From positions 1 to 25,344 of the forward strand of contig JAJYBO010000006.1 in NCBI GenBank assembly GCA_021778975.1: 25,344 nucleotides of DNA. Reading direction: 5' to 3'. Under the pieces are notes generated by a model. That model made no database searches, was not told where the DNA came from, and saw only the letters and a list, made by a program, of their open reading frames with translations. Source of the DNA: Deltaproteobacteria bacterium. Its GTDB lineage: Bacteria > Desulfobacterota > Desulfobacteria > Desulfobacterales > Desulfatirhabdiaceae. Shown piece by piece: positions 15,494-23,996 of the stretch (positions within the stretch are counted from its first letter, which is position 1; each line of letters opens with the position of its first letter). Position numbers and translations under genes: made by a program.

Positions 15494-16564
15494 ATGAGAT
15501 CGTTCATGCACAACATGCGGGGAGCGAGCGTTTTTCCGATATTATTGACGGTGGCGGGGGCCACGGCGCTCTTTCTGCTTCCTAATTTCGTGGAAAGCAC
15601 CTATGCGCTCCACATCATGATACTTATTTTCATCAGCGTCATCATGGGAACGGGCTGGAACATCCTCGGCGGATACACCGGACAATACTCCGTAGGGCAC
15701 GCCGCCTATTTCGGTATCGGCGCCTATACCACCCTGATCCTGATGCAGTACCACCAGGTCGCGCCGTGGTACGGCGTATGGGCGGGCGTTGTGGTGGCAG
15801 TTGCCATCGCCCTGGTGGTCGGTTCCATCTGCTTTCGGTTACGCGGGCCTTATTTCGTTCTGGCATCCATCGCTGTGGCCGAAATATTTCGGGTGACGGC
15901 GCTGAATCTGAGGCTGACAAACGGCGCAGAGGGGATTTTGATCACCGACATTCCGCCGTTTAAAATCGGCAACGCCGTCGTTACCGATTTCATGTCCAAG
16001 GTGCCGTTTTACTACATCGGGCTGGTGATTCTGATTTTCGCCATCATCGTGACATGGATGGTGCAAAACTCCAAACTTGGCTATTATTTCCAGGCCATCC
16101 GTGAAGATCAGGATGCAGCGCACTCGCTGGGCATCAACCTGACCACCTACAAAAATGCGGCGCTCGCCATTTCTGTGGTGTTTACATCCATGGCCGGCAG
16201 CCTGTACGGACTCTATGTCGGCTTCATTGACCCTTCCACCGTTCTGGCGCTCGATCTGTCAGTGCATATCGTCATGATCTGCATCATCGGCGGCATCGGC
16301 ACTATCTGGGGGCCGGCGATCGGGGCCGTGATACTGGTGCCGTTCTCCGAAGCTTTGCGCAGCAACATGATCGCTCAGGCGCTGATAGATTCCGGAATCA
16401 TCAGCGAGAACTCCAGGATCGGGGCGTTTCTCAAGGATCAGTTATCCCACGCCCATGTGCTGATCTATGGCATTCTTCTGGTCATCGTCATTCTGTACAT
16501 GCCGGACGGTATTCTGGGATTCGCACGGAAACTCTTGGCCAAACGGCGAAAGGAGGCAGCCTGA
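15494..16564 (+). CDS. livM: Branched-chain amino acid-type ABC transporter permease LivM
   Basis: This is the second permease subunit. The 356-aa protein has around ten hydrophobic segments and the family landmarks GWNILGGYTGQYSVGHAAYFGIGAYT, IREDQDAAHSLGINLTTYK (ATPase-docking loop) and IGGIGTIWGPAIGAVILVP. ATG 15494 is chosen because GGAGG lies about 10 bases upstream. The frame is open from 15353, but that would overlap livH by more than 100 bases. The stop TGA shares its A with the livG start codon, so translation is coupled. Confidence 0.92.
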   Translation: MRSFMHNMRGASVFPILLTVAGATALFLLPNFVESTYALHIMILIFISVIMGTGWNILGGYTGQYSVGHAAYFGIGAYTTLILMQYHQVAPWYGVWAGVVVAVAIALVVGSICFRLRGPYFVLASIAVAEIFRVTALNLRLTNGAEGILITDIPPFKIGNAVVTDFMSKVPFYYIGLVILIFAIIVTWMVQNSKLGYYFQAIREDQDAAHSLGINLTTYKNAALAISVVFTSMAGSLYGLYVGFIDPSTVLALDLSVHIVMICIIGGIGTIWGPAIGAVILVPFSEALRSNMIAQALIDSGIISENSRIGAFLKDQLSHAHVLIYGILLVIVILYMPDGILGFARKLLAKRRKEAA

Positions 16565-17277
16565 TGGCTATCCTTGAAATCAAACACGTCAGCAAGTTTT
16601 TTGGCGGGCTGGCGGCCAATTCCAATGTTTCCTTTGAAATGGCGCAGGGGATGATCATGGGCCTTATCGGCCCGAACGGCGCTGGAAAAACCACTTTGTT
16701 CAACTGCATTACCGGTTATTACCCGCCGTCACAGGGTGACGTTATCTTCGACGGACATCGCATGAACGGGCTGCACCCGGACGCTGTCTGCAAGCTCGGT
16801 ATGGCAAGAACCTGGCAGAAGGTGCGACCCCTGGCCAAAATGAGTGTAGTGGACAACGTCATGGTCGGCGCCTTGTGCCGCACAAATTCGCTCAAAGTCG
16901 CCCGCGAAATGGCCATAGAAAGGATCAAAATTGTCGGCCTCGAAAACCGCGCCAAAGTTTTGGCCGGAAGTCTTCCTATCGGCGAACGCAAAAAACTGGA
17001 AGTCGCCCGCGTGTTGGCGACTCAGCCAAAACTTTTGTTGCTCGATGAAGTGATGGGGGGGCTGAACCCCACCGAAAGCGAGGAGATCATTCAGTTGATT
17101 CTGGACATCAAGGAGATCGGCATCACGCAGATGGTGATCGAACATGATATGAAGGCGATCATGCGTATTTCGGACAGAATTGTGGTGCTGAGCTCCGGTG
17201 AAAAGCTGGCCGAAGGCAATCCGCAGGAAATCGTTTCCAATAAGGCTGTGGTGGATGCCTATCTCGGAGGGGACTGA
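16564..17277 (+). CDS. livG: ABC transporter ATP-binding protein LivG
   Basis: This is the first of two cytoplasmic ATPases that drive the importer. The 237-aa protein has Walker A GPNGAGKT (36-43), the LivG-type degenerate signature LPIGERKKLEVARVL (137-151) in place of LSGGQ, Walker B LLLLDE (157-162) and a switch histidine in VIEHDMKAI. The start overlaps the livM stop by one base and the stop overlaps livF by one base. Confidence 0.95.
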   Translation: MAILEIKHVSKFFGGLAANSNVSFEMAQGMIMGLIGPNGAGKTTLFNCITGYYPPSQGDVIFDGHRMNGLHPDAVCKLGMARTWQKVRPLAKMSVVDNVMVGALCRTNSLKVAREMAIERIKIVGLENRAKVLAGSLPIGERKKLEVARVLATQPKLLLLDEVMGGLNPTESEEIIQLILDIKEIGITQMVIEHDMKAIMRISDRIVVLSSGEKLAEGNPQEIVSNKAVVDAYLGGD

Positions 17278-17981
17278 TGCTGAAGATCGAAAACCTGAAT
17301 TTCAGTTATGGAGACCTCAAGGTGTTGTGGGATGTAAACCTTGAGGTGAATGAAGGCGAGATTGTCACGGTTGTCGGCGCCAATGGGGCCGGAAAATCAA
17401 CGATTCTCAAGAATGTTTCACGGCTCGAAAAACCCGGCGCCGGCGGCATCACATTCAACGGCGTTGATTTGGTGAAGCTCGAAGCCCATGAAGTGGTCGA
17501 ACTGGGGGTTGTCCAGGTTCCCGAAGGCCGTAAGATTTTTCCGCAGATGACAGTGATCGAAAACCTGAGAATGGGGTCCTATACGCCGAAGGCCAAAAAG
17601 AATCGCAGTGCGAATCTGGATCGGGTTTTTGCGTTGCTGCCACGGCTCAAAGAACGGGAAAAACAGTTTGGCGGCACCATGTCCGGAGGGGAGCAGCAAA
17701 TGCTCGCCATTGCGCGGGGCCTTATGGCCGATCCGAAATTGCTGCTGTTGGATGAGCCGTCACTTGGGCTTTCTCCCCTTTTGGTAAAATCGGTTTTCAG
17801 TATCATTTCTGAAATCAGCCGGCAGGGGGTAACGATCATGCTGGTCGAGCAAAATGTGTCTCAGTCTCTTAAAATTGCGACCCGCGGCTATGTTCTCGAA
17901 ACAGGCCGTATCGTTCTCAAAGACAAGGGCGAAGCGTTGCTGAACAACGAACACATCAAAAAAGCCTACCTGGGAATTTAG
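17277..17981 (+). CDS. livF: ABC transporter ATP-binding protein LivF
   Basis: This is the second ATPase of the importer. The 234-aa protein has Walker A GANGAGKS (34-41), Q-loop region VVQVPEGRKIFPQMTV, signature MSGGEQQ (135-141), Walker B LLLLDE (155-160) and LVEQNVSQSL with the LivF-type Gln in place of the switch His. It ends the operon. The convergent regulator gene stops only 6 bases further on and I see no hairpin between them, so the liv transcript may read into the antisense of that gene. Confidence 0.95.
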   Translation: MLKIENLNFSYGDLKVLWDVNLEVNEGEIVTVVGANGAGKSTILKNVSRLEKPGAGGITFNGVDLVKLEAHEVVELGVVQVPEGRKIFPQMTVIENLRMGSYTPKAKKNRSANLDRVFALLPRLKEREKQFGGTMSGGEQQMLAIARGLMADPKLLLLDEPSLGLSPLLVKSVFSIISEISRQGVTIMLVEQNVSQSLKIATRGYVLETGRIVLKDKGEALLNNEHIKKAYLGI

Positions 17982-17987
17982 GGGATA

Positions 17988-19385
17988 TCAAGAGGCGTCC
18001 TGCAGCCCCATATGATATTTATCGAGCTTGTACCGGAGATTTCCGCGAGGGACGCCAAGCAACCTGGCCACATGGGAAATATTGCCATCTTTCATGCGCA
18101 TGGCTTTTTTCAGCAAGTACTGCGTGAATTGATCCACTACCGCTTCCAGATCAATGCCGGATTCTGAGATCTGAAAATCGAACGGTAATGCCGACATACT
18201 GTCTCCGGGACGATGTGCTGTCAGTTCTTTCGGAAGGTGCATTTCCTGAAGCATCGCGTCATCGTGCATGATGCAGATCCTTTCCAGAACATGCCGCAAC
18301 TCACGAACGTTTCCAGGCCAGCGATAATCCAGCAGCAATTGTCGCGCATCCGGAGATATTTCTTTGAAATTGCGACCAAATTTTCGATTGAACTCCACCA
18401 GAAAAGTCTTGGTCAGCGCCAGGATGTCTTCGGGCCGCTCGCGAAGGGGCGGCAGATGGATGGGAACGATGTGAAGCCGATAAAATAAATCTTCGCGAAA
18501 CCGTTTGGCGGCGACGGCTTCCCGAAGATTCTGGTTGGTGGCGGCAACGATCCGCACATCGGTTTCGTGAGATTGAATGCCGCCAATCCGCCGAATTTTC
18601 TTGTCTTCCAGAACCCGCAGCAACTTGGCCTGAAGCCCCAGGTGCATCTCACCGATTTCGTCCAGAAAGAGCGTTCCCCTGTCCGCGGCTTCGAACATTC
18701 CGATTTTTCTGCCTTTGGCGCCGGTAAAAGCGCCGCTTTCATATCCAAACAGTTCGCTTTCCAAAAGATTTTCGGGGAGCGCCGCGCAGTTGATTTCAAG
18801 AAAGGGCCGATGCCGTCTGGGACTGAGATTGTGCAGTGTTCGGGCGATCAGATCCTTTCCCGTACCGCTTTCTCCGGTGACAAGAACGGTAACTTCGGAA
18901 TGCTGGGCCACCTCGCGAACCTGTTTCAGCATATCCATAAAGACCGGACTTTCGGCAATCAGCGTCTGCCCTCCAAGAACGTCTTCGGTCTGTTTTTTGA
19001 GGGTGCGGACTTCTCGTTTGAGCTGCTGGGTTTCCAGCGAGAGTTTGACGATCAGCTTGATCACGTCCGCCTTGAACGGTTTTTTGATGTAGTCGTAGGC
19101 GCCCAGTTTTAGCGCTTTGACCGCGGACTCTACAGAAGCGTAACCGGTGATGATGATAACCAGTATGTCCGGATCCCACTGTTTCATCTGAACGAGAATG
19201 TCCAGGCCGGACATATCGGGCAGATTCAAATCCAGAAAGACCAGATCTACGGTTTCCTGTTTGATGATATTCAAAGCGCCATGACCATCGCGGTCCACCA
19301 CCGTCATGTAGTGTTCCTCTTCCAGAATGCGCTTCAGATTCTCACAGATAAACGGTTCGTCATCAACGATAAGAATTTTTTCCAT
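17988..19385 (-). CDS. NtrC-class sigma-54-dependent response regulator
   Basis: This is an enhancer-binding activator that uses ATP to open sigma-54 promoters after phosphorylation. The 465-aa protein has a receiver domain (1-120; acidic pair Asp8/Asp9, phosphorylated Asp52, Lys102 in KKPF), an AAA+ domain (about 145-370) with Walker A GESGTGKD (171-178), sigma-54 loop GAFTGA (218-223), Walker B TLFLDE (238-243) and WPGNVREL (356-363), and a Fis-type helix-turn-helix at about 430-455. The kinase gene lies upstream on the same strand across a 209-base gap. A sigma-54 promoter stands before livK at the far end of the convergent liv operon, a plausible target. The receiver and GAFTGA are intact, so it should be functional. 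Confidence 0.94.
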   Translation of the reverse strand: MEKILIVDDEPFICENLKRILEEEHYMTVVDRDGHGALNIIKQETVDLVFLDLNLPDMSGLDILVQMKQWDPDILVIIITGYASVESAVKALKLGAYDYIKKPFKADVIKLIVKLSLETQQLKREVRTLKKQTEDVLGGQTLIAESPVFMDMLKQVREVAQHSEVTVLVTGESGTGKDLIARTLHNLSPRRHRPFLEINCAALPENLLESELFGYESGAFTGAKGRKIGMFEAADRGTLFLDEIGEMHLGLQAKLLRVLEDKKIRRIGGIQSHETDVRIVAATNQNLREAVAAKRFREDLFYRLHIVPIHLPPLRERPEDILALTKTFLVEFNRKFGRNFKEISPDARQLLLDYRWPGNVRELRHVLERICIMHDDAMLQEMHLPKELTAHRPGDSMSALPFDFQISESGIDLEAVVDQFTQYLLKKAMRMKDGNISHVARLLGVPRGNLRYKLDKYHMGLQDAS

Positions 19386-19410
19386 AGCCGCTCTGTCAAC
19401 AACTCATAAA

Positions 19411-19440
19411 AGGGCAACCTCGCAGAGCCGCCCCTACCCT
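19411..19440 (-). repeat. GTAGGGGC-type intergenic repeat-like segment
   Basis: On the minus strand this reads AGGGTAGGGGCGG, CTCTGCGAGG, TTGCCCT. It contains a short hairpin (AGGG/CCCT outer and CTC/GAG inner pairs). It resembles GC-rich dispersed intergenic repeats that I recall from many bacterial genomes, but I cannot confirm other copies; only one is seen in this window. Confidence 0.3.
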
Positions 19441-19490
19441 CGCATGGAGGGTTCTTGATTGGAAATCACTGCATCCGCCAATTCACATTA

Positions 19491-19594
19491 GGCAAACGGC
19501 AATAATAAATCATTCATAACTTTGAGCCGAAGCACAGATCAGCTTGGCTTTGTCAGGGTCAATCGTATTGAAGTATTATATTTTGCCGTTTGCC
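19491..19594. repeat. 104-bp element with 12-bp terminal inverted repeats
   Basis: GGCAAACGGCAA (19491-19502) is the exact reverse complement of TTGCCGTTTGCC (19583-19594). AT-rich pairing (TAATA/TATTA) continues imperfectly inward. A second, imperfect inner pairing is AGCCGAAGC with GCTTGGCT. The element is flanked by TTA on both sides, a possible three-base target duplication; the right TTA is the kinase stop codon read on the minus strand. It may be a miniature mobile element or a large transcript-end hairpin of the kinase gene. There is no coding frame in it. Confidence 0.5.
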
Positions 19595-22500
19595 TTATCC
19601 GATTGACGGGAAATGCGTCTCGGATATTGCCACCGGCAGATCTATCCAGAACGTGGCGCCATTGTCCGGTTCGCTGAAAACCGATATCCGTCCGCCATGT
19701 TCCTCAATGATACTGTGAGCAATTGCAAGTCCCAGGCCATGCCCTGCAGGATTTCGTGAAAAAAACGGATCGAAAATGAACGGTATGTCATCCGGCAAAA
19801 TGCCCCTGCCCGTATCGCTGACTTCAATTCGAACGGAAGCCCCGGGTATCATCGCTTCTCCGGGGTTCATCCGAATTACCCGGATACGCACATCACCGCC
19901 GTCCGGCATGGCCTGAATAGCGTTCAGCAGCAGGTTGAGCAGCGCCTGGAGCAGCCGTTCCGGATCGAGATTTACCTGCGGCAACATATCTTCAAGATGT
20001 TCATGCAGTCGGATGTTCTGGTTTTTGCATTGTTTTTTTATCAGGAAAAACAAATGACGAAATACGTCATCAATGGGGTGGGCAGCCAGTTGCACCGGTT
20101 TTGACGGCGCCGCGAAATCGAGGAGGCCGGTTACGAGATTTTCGAGTCGGTCAATTTCATCGAGGGCTTTCTGAATCATCTTTCGATTCTCGCCATCCTC
20201 GATGTGATCGTGGAGATCATCCAGCATCAGGGAAACGCCGGTCAGGGGATTTCGCATTTCATGAGCGATGCCGGCCGCCAGCACGCCAACGCTGATCAGA
20301 CGGTCGGAGCGTCGGATATGCTCCTCCATGCGTTTTCTGGCCGTAATGTCCCGCAGGAAAACCAGATCAATCGTATGGTGGGGATCGTCCTGACGAATTC
20401 TGGAAAAATACGCCTCGATAAATACCGTCTGGCCATCTGGAAAGACAAGAAGATGTTCCACAGGCTGTTTTTCATCACGGGCATCGAGAAAACCATCCAT
20501 CACAAGCCGCCATGACGACAACGCGGTGAACACATCCTGGTAGTGGCGACCAACGGCCTGTTCTTGCCGAATTCCGAACACGCTCTCGCTGCACGAATTC
20601 AGAAACGTTACGTTGCCGTTTTCATCCAGTGTAATAATGCCGCTGGGGATATTGGCGAAAATAGACTTGATGAAGTCACGTTCCGCGGTAAACCGCCGGT
20701 ACAGTTCGGAACGTTCGATGGCTCTGGCCGCGTCATTGGCGACAATCTGCAAGGATTCGATTTCCATCTTTCCGATTTCATGGCGACTGGCGGCCGTATC
20801 GGCGCCCAGCACGCCGATAATGTGTTCCGCGCTTCGGACCGGTGTAAACACAAAAGCATCGAATCCCCCGTTTTCGCAAATTCGGATATCCAGAGGCGTA
20901 ACCGTCGGATCGGAATGGACATCCTGGACAAAAATGGTTTCCCCGAACTGAAACACCCGCGTGGGGACGCAATTCTGAAGATCAATGTCATAAACCGCGT
21001 TACAGGCGCGTTTTTCATGATCTCCAGAAAATCCAAAGGTCCGATGACAAATCAGTCGCCGGTTTGGCGCATCGTAAAGATAGAGAATGGCGCGATCGAA
21101 TCCGAGCCCGTCCACACAGGTTTGCAGCACCTGTTGCAGCACCAGTTCGCGGTCGAATTCATTTCCCAGATAATGGCTCAGGGAATGAACGCTTTTGAGT
21201 ATCCGCACCTGTTTTTCCAATTCGGTTGTATATTGTTCAACGGATTTTTTGGATTCGGCCAGTTCGGCAAATGATCTTTCGGTATTTTGCCGATGCTCCG
21301 CAATCTCGACGGCCATGCGGACAAAATTGCGGGAAAGCAATTCCAGTTCATCCCCTGTAGAAATATCAATATCGCTCGGAACACAGCCCGCGGCTATTTC
21401 TTTTGCTTTTTCGGACAATAGCAGGATAGGCCCGCTCAATTTTCTGGACAGGACGAACGCCAAAAAAATTGCGATCAATGCCGTAACACCGACAGCGATT
21501 AAACTGTTCTGTTTGGTTCTCGATACGATCTGATCAATCTTGGCGCCGGTCAGAAGCGCTGGTTCTTTGAACTTGTCGGTCTGTACGCCGATGGTAATGC
21601 CCCCAAAGACGCCGTATTTCGCATAAGGGCCGGTGCTGTACAGGATGGGCGCATACGCCATAATACGGGGGATACCGCCGACATTGAACGTTGTGGTGAC
21701 GCCGGAACGCCCTGCCCTGACTTCCCGTGCGATAAATGGATAATTGGGATTGATGAACGCCACATGATCCAGATTGAAAGGGACGTTTCCCGCGATGACC
21801 TGTTCAAGCGTATAGTTTTGGGGAGAGGTGTCAATGGGATCGCCGTTTCGGAGAACACCGCGAATATCCCAAAAATTGGGATGGGTAATGATCCAGCCGT
21901 CATCGTCGAACATAAAGACATAATTACCACTGGAATAACTGGGAGATACAATGCTGCGTTCTTCGGTCGGCAGAATATGCTGGGTCAGTTCCATCAGATG
22001 ACGCAGGTCGAGGGAGAGCATGACCACCCCCTGAAAATCGCCATGCGGCCCGATACAGGGCGTCGCGAACCGGATCACCCCCTCGACATCGGCCATGGTG
22101 CTTCCGCGCTGCGCGCCCTTGTTCAGATACCAGCGTGTGACATGGGAGACATAAATCCGTCCTTTTTCAAGCTTTCGCGTTTCTCTGAAATACCGCTCAC
22201 CGCCATATTCAGTATTTTCCGGACGGCTGACATTGCGCAGCCCGGATGTCGCGACAATATGGTTTTCAACAATCCGAACCTGTTCCTGTCCGGTCGCGTC
22301 AATAAACGCCAGTTCTCGATAGAGCGGAATATCACGGTAACGGCCCGAAGGCGGATTGTCTTTGCTGTCACGCGTCCAGATCGTGCGGTGGTAATTCGTG
22401 GAAAATCTCTGATAGTCTCGCGCGTTCACAGGAAGCATTCGAAGCGTGAACAGATCCGCTTCACAGGACAGCAGCAACTGACTGACCTCCGAAGCCAGAT

Positions 22501-22684
22501 TGATGGCCTGAAATTCGATGGATTTCAGCGCTCGTTTCTCGATCTGTGTGGTGCTGCTGGCGATCGCATCCTGGCCTATTTTCCAGGTGTAGCGCCATGT
22601 ATAGGCCCCCAGCACAGCCAGAGGAACAATGGATAGCAGCAAAAAAGCGAATATGAATTTTTTCAGTATGGAAAAACGGAACAA
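19595..22684 (-). CDS. Sensor histidine kinase with Cache, HAMP, GAF and PAS domains
   Basis: This is a membrane-bound sensor kinase and the likely partner of the NtrC-class regulator encoded downstream. In the 1029-aa protein, membrane segment 1 (10-28) and membrane segment 2 (394-413) enclose a large periplasmic Cache-type sensor (about 45-390, with ELAFIDATGQEQVRI and RYFRETRKLEKGRIYVSHV). HAMP (414-465), a coiled linker, GAF (508-657) and PAS (670-785) follow. HisKA contains phosphorylated His808 (AGIAHEMRNPLTG). The ATPase domain has the N-box (NLLLNAIQ, Asn921), DTGRG and GHGLGLAI motifs. The frame begins at TTG 22699, but I prefer TTG 22684, which has GGAGG eight bases upstream; both starts are non-ATG. 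The Cache domain suggests an amino- or carboxylic-acid ligand (inference). Confidence 0.92.
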   Translation of the reverse strand: MFRFSILKKFIFAFLLLSIVPLAVLGAYTWRYTWKIGQDAIASSTTQIEKRALKSIEFQAINLASEVSQLLLSCEADLFTLRMLPVNARDYQRFSTNYHRTIWTRDSKDNPPSGRYRDIPLYRELAFIDATGQEQVRIVENHIVATSGLRNVSRPENTEYGGERYFRETRKLEKGRIYVSHVTRWYLNKGAQRGSTMADVEGVIRFATPCIGPHGDFQGVVMLSLDLRHLMELTQHILPTEERSIVSPSYSSGNYVFMFDDDGWIITHPNFWDIRGVLRNGDPIDTSPQNYTLEQVIAGNVPFNLDHVAFINPNYPFIAREVRAGRSGVTTTFNVGGIPRIMAYAPILYSTGPYAKYGVFGGITIGVQTDKFKEPALLTGAKIDQIVSRTKQNSLIAVGVTALIAIFLAFVLSRKLSGPILLLSEKAKEIAAGCVPSDIDISTGDELELLSRNFVRMAVEIAEHRQNTERSFAELAESKKSVEQYTTELEKQVRILKSVHSLSHYLGNEFDRELVLQQVLQTCVDGLGFDRAILYLYDAPNRRLICHRTFGFSGDHEKRACNAVYDIDLQNCVPTRVFQFGETIFVQDVHSDPTVTPLDIRICENGGFDAFVFTPVRSAEHIIGVLGADTAASRHEIGKMEIESLQIVANDAARAIERSELYRRFTAERDFIKSIFANIPSGIITLDENGNVTFLNSCSESVFGIRQEQAVGRHYQDVFTALSSWRLVMDGFLDARDEKQPVEHLLVFPDGQTVFIEAYFSRIRQDDPHHTIDLVFLRDITARKRMEEHIRRSDRLISVGVLAAGIAHEMRNPLTGVSLMLDDLHDHIEDGENRKMIQKALDEIDRLENLVTGLLDFAAPSKPVQLAAHPIDDVFRHLFFLIKKQCKNQNIRLHEHLEDMLPQVNLDPERLLQALLNLLLNAIQAMPDGGDVRIRVIRMNPGEAMIPGASVRIEVSDTGRGILPDDIPFIFDPFFSRNPAGHGLGLAIAHSIIEEHGGRISVFSEPDNGATFWIDLPVAISETHFPSIG

Positions 22685-22692
22685 CGTGTCGG

Positions 22693-22697
22693 CCTCC
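22693..22697 (-). promoter_or_regulatory. Ribosome binding site that decides the kinase start
   Basis: GGAGG on the minus strand lies eight bases before TTG 22684. The in-frame TTG at 22699 overlaps this site and has no comparable signal of its own, so translation most likely begins at 22684. Confidence 0.6.
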
Positions 22698-22723
22698 AAA
22701 TTGTTTCCGTCAGGCTATCCCGA

Positions 22724-22753
22724 TTGACAGACAAGCGATTTATTGGGTATCAT
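22724..22753 (+). promoter_or_regulatory. Sigma-70-type promoter for the SnoaL-like protein gene
   Basis: TTGACA (22724-22729, perfect) is followed by 18 bases and TATCAT (22748-22753, five of six). Transcription would start near 22760, about 25 bases before the ATG at 22785. Confidence 0.65.
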
Positions 22754-22784
22754 CGCACATTCTCTTTATGAAAGGAAGCAGCCC

Positions 22785-23264
22785 ATGAAAAACAATGTAC
22801 AGCGCAATCTCTTTACAGTTCTGGTTTTGACCGTCATTATCATTTTGCCGGGTATCGCCGCAGCGGGCCCCACCACAGCCGCCATTGACAAGGTGCGGTA
22901 CGATTTCAACATGGCCTTCAATGCTGGCAATGCAACATCCATTGACCGATTGATAGATCATGATGCCATCTGGCTGGCTCCCGGAGAACCGGCGGCGATT
23001 GGCAGGGACAAGATTATCGCTCGCTACGCCAATTATTTTCAAAAAATGAACTCCACGCTTGAACTGAAACCCGGCAGTATTCACATCTGCGGAAAATGGG
23101 CTTTCTTGAGCAGTGACTTCATCCGGATGGATACCCCCAAATCGGGGGGAGGCACAAGTCAGACCACCGGGCATTACCTGTTCGTTCTCAAAAAACAGAT
23201 CAATGGCGGATGGAAGATTGCGCGAGACATCTGGAACGAAGCCGCGGCGCCTTCCAAACCATGA
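22785..23264 (+). CDS. Secreted SnoaL/DUF4440-like (NTF2-fold) protein
   Basis: The 159-aa protein has a signal peptide (about 1-25, ending GIAAA) and one NTF2-like domain. The visible signature is an N-terminal helix with VRYDFNMAFNAGNATSIDRLIDHDAIWLAPGEPAAIGRDKI, and the closing strands GHYLFVLKKQINGGWKIARDIWNE, where the WK-AR-IWN ending is typical of DUF4440/SnoaL-like proteins. Proteins of this fold bind small hydrophobic ligands or act as isomerases; the role here is unknown. ATG 22785 is chosen over 22743 because the signal peptide begins there, AAAGGAAG lies before it, and the promoter -10 box overlaps the longer version. It ends 6 bases from the convergent cytochrome gene. Confidence 0.75.
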   Translation: MKNNVQRNLFTVLVLTVIIILPGIAAAGPTTAAIDKVRYDFNMAFNAGNATSIDRLIDHDAIWLAPGEPAAIGRDKIIARYANYFQKMNSTLELKPGSIHICGKWAFLSSDFIRMDTPKSGGGTSQTTGHYLFVLKKQINGGWKIARDIWNEAAAPSKP

Positions 23265-23270
23265 CGCAAA

Positions 23271-23810
23271 CTATCTGCCTGCAATCATCCGCATCAACGT
23301 CCGGTCTTTTTCGACAAAGTGATGTTTGAGCGCGGCCGCGGCATGAAGCGCCACCGCAACGACGATCACCCCACCCGTCGCGGCGTGCAGATTTATCAAT
23401 GTGGTGGCGATGGATGCGTTTTTTTCGATGAACGCTGGCAGCGTCACCATGCCAAAAACAACCACCGGATATCCGAAAGACTGGGACATGAGAATGCCGA
23501 TCACAGGCTGTTCCAATATCAGCACGTACAGAAATATGTGCATGGCATGTCCCAGTCTGTTTTCAAGCGGATTGTCGCCCAGGTCTTGCGGACGTTCGTT
23601 GACAAGTCGCCATATCAGCCGGCACACCGCCAGCAACAGAATGACAACCCCAAATGACTTGTGAATTCCTAAAAGCGTGGTTTTGTCCGGCCCTGCCGGC
23701 ATGTCGGAAACGATATTTCCACCCGCGACAACGCCCGCAATCATCACAAACATTGTCCAGTGAAACAAACGCGCCCCCCAACCATAGCTATCCGATGTAT
23801 TTTTTAACAT
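23271..23810 (-). CDS. Cytochrome b561 family protein
   Basis: This is a small membrane diheme cytochrome that passes electrons between the quinone pool and periplasmic or superoxide partners. The 179-aa protein has four hydrophobic segments and histidines placed as expected for heme ligation: His17 (ARLFHW), His50 (LGIHKSFG), and a pair at about 142 (NLHAATG) and 156 (ALHAAAALKHH). ATG 23810 is preceded by GGAGG at short spacing. No gene for a partner oxidoreductase lies nearby. Confidence 0.88.
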   Translation of the reverse strand: MLKNTSDSYGWGARLFHWTMFVMIAGVVAGGNIVSDMPAGPDKTTLLGIHKSFGVVILLLAVCRLIWRLVNERPQDLGDNPLENRLGHAMHIFLYVLILEQPVIGILMSQSFGYPVVVFGMVTLPAFIEKNASIATTLINLHAATGGVIVVAVALHAAAALKHHFVEKDRTLMRMIAGR

Positions 23811-23996
23811 GTTCCTCCGCGCATTCCGATGTATTTTGATACGAGATGATGGCCGACGATTTCATTGAAACCGTTTGACATATGATGCCAAGTTGCATAC
23901 AGGTATAAGAGTATGTCGGGGCAATCATAGCAGCATCCAGGATATACTGAAACATGAAATTGACAGCGTCATCCATTACGTTACATCTTATTTCCT

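Noticed and set aside
23811..23996. Manganese (yybP-ykoY) riboswitch upstream of terC
   Set aside because: TerC genes often carry one, but I find none of its conserved loop sequences in this gap.
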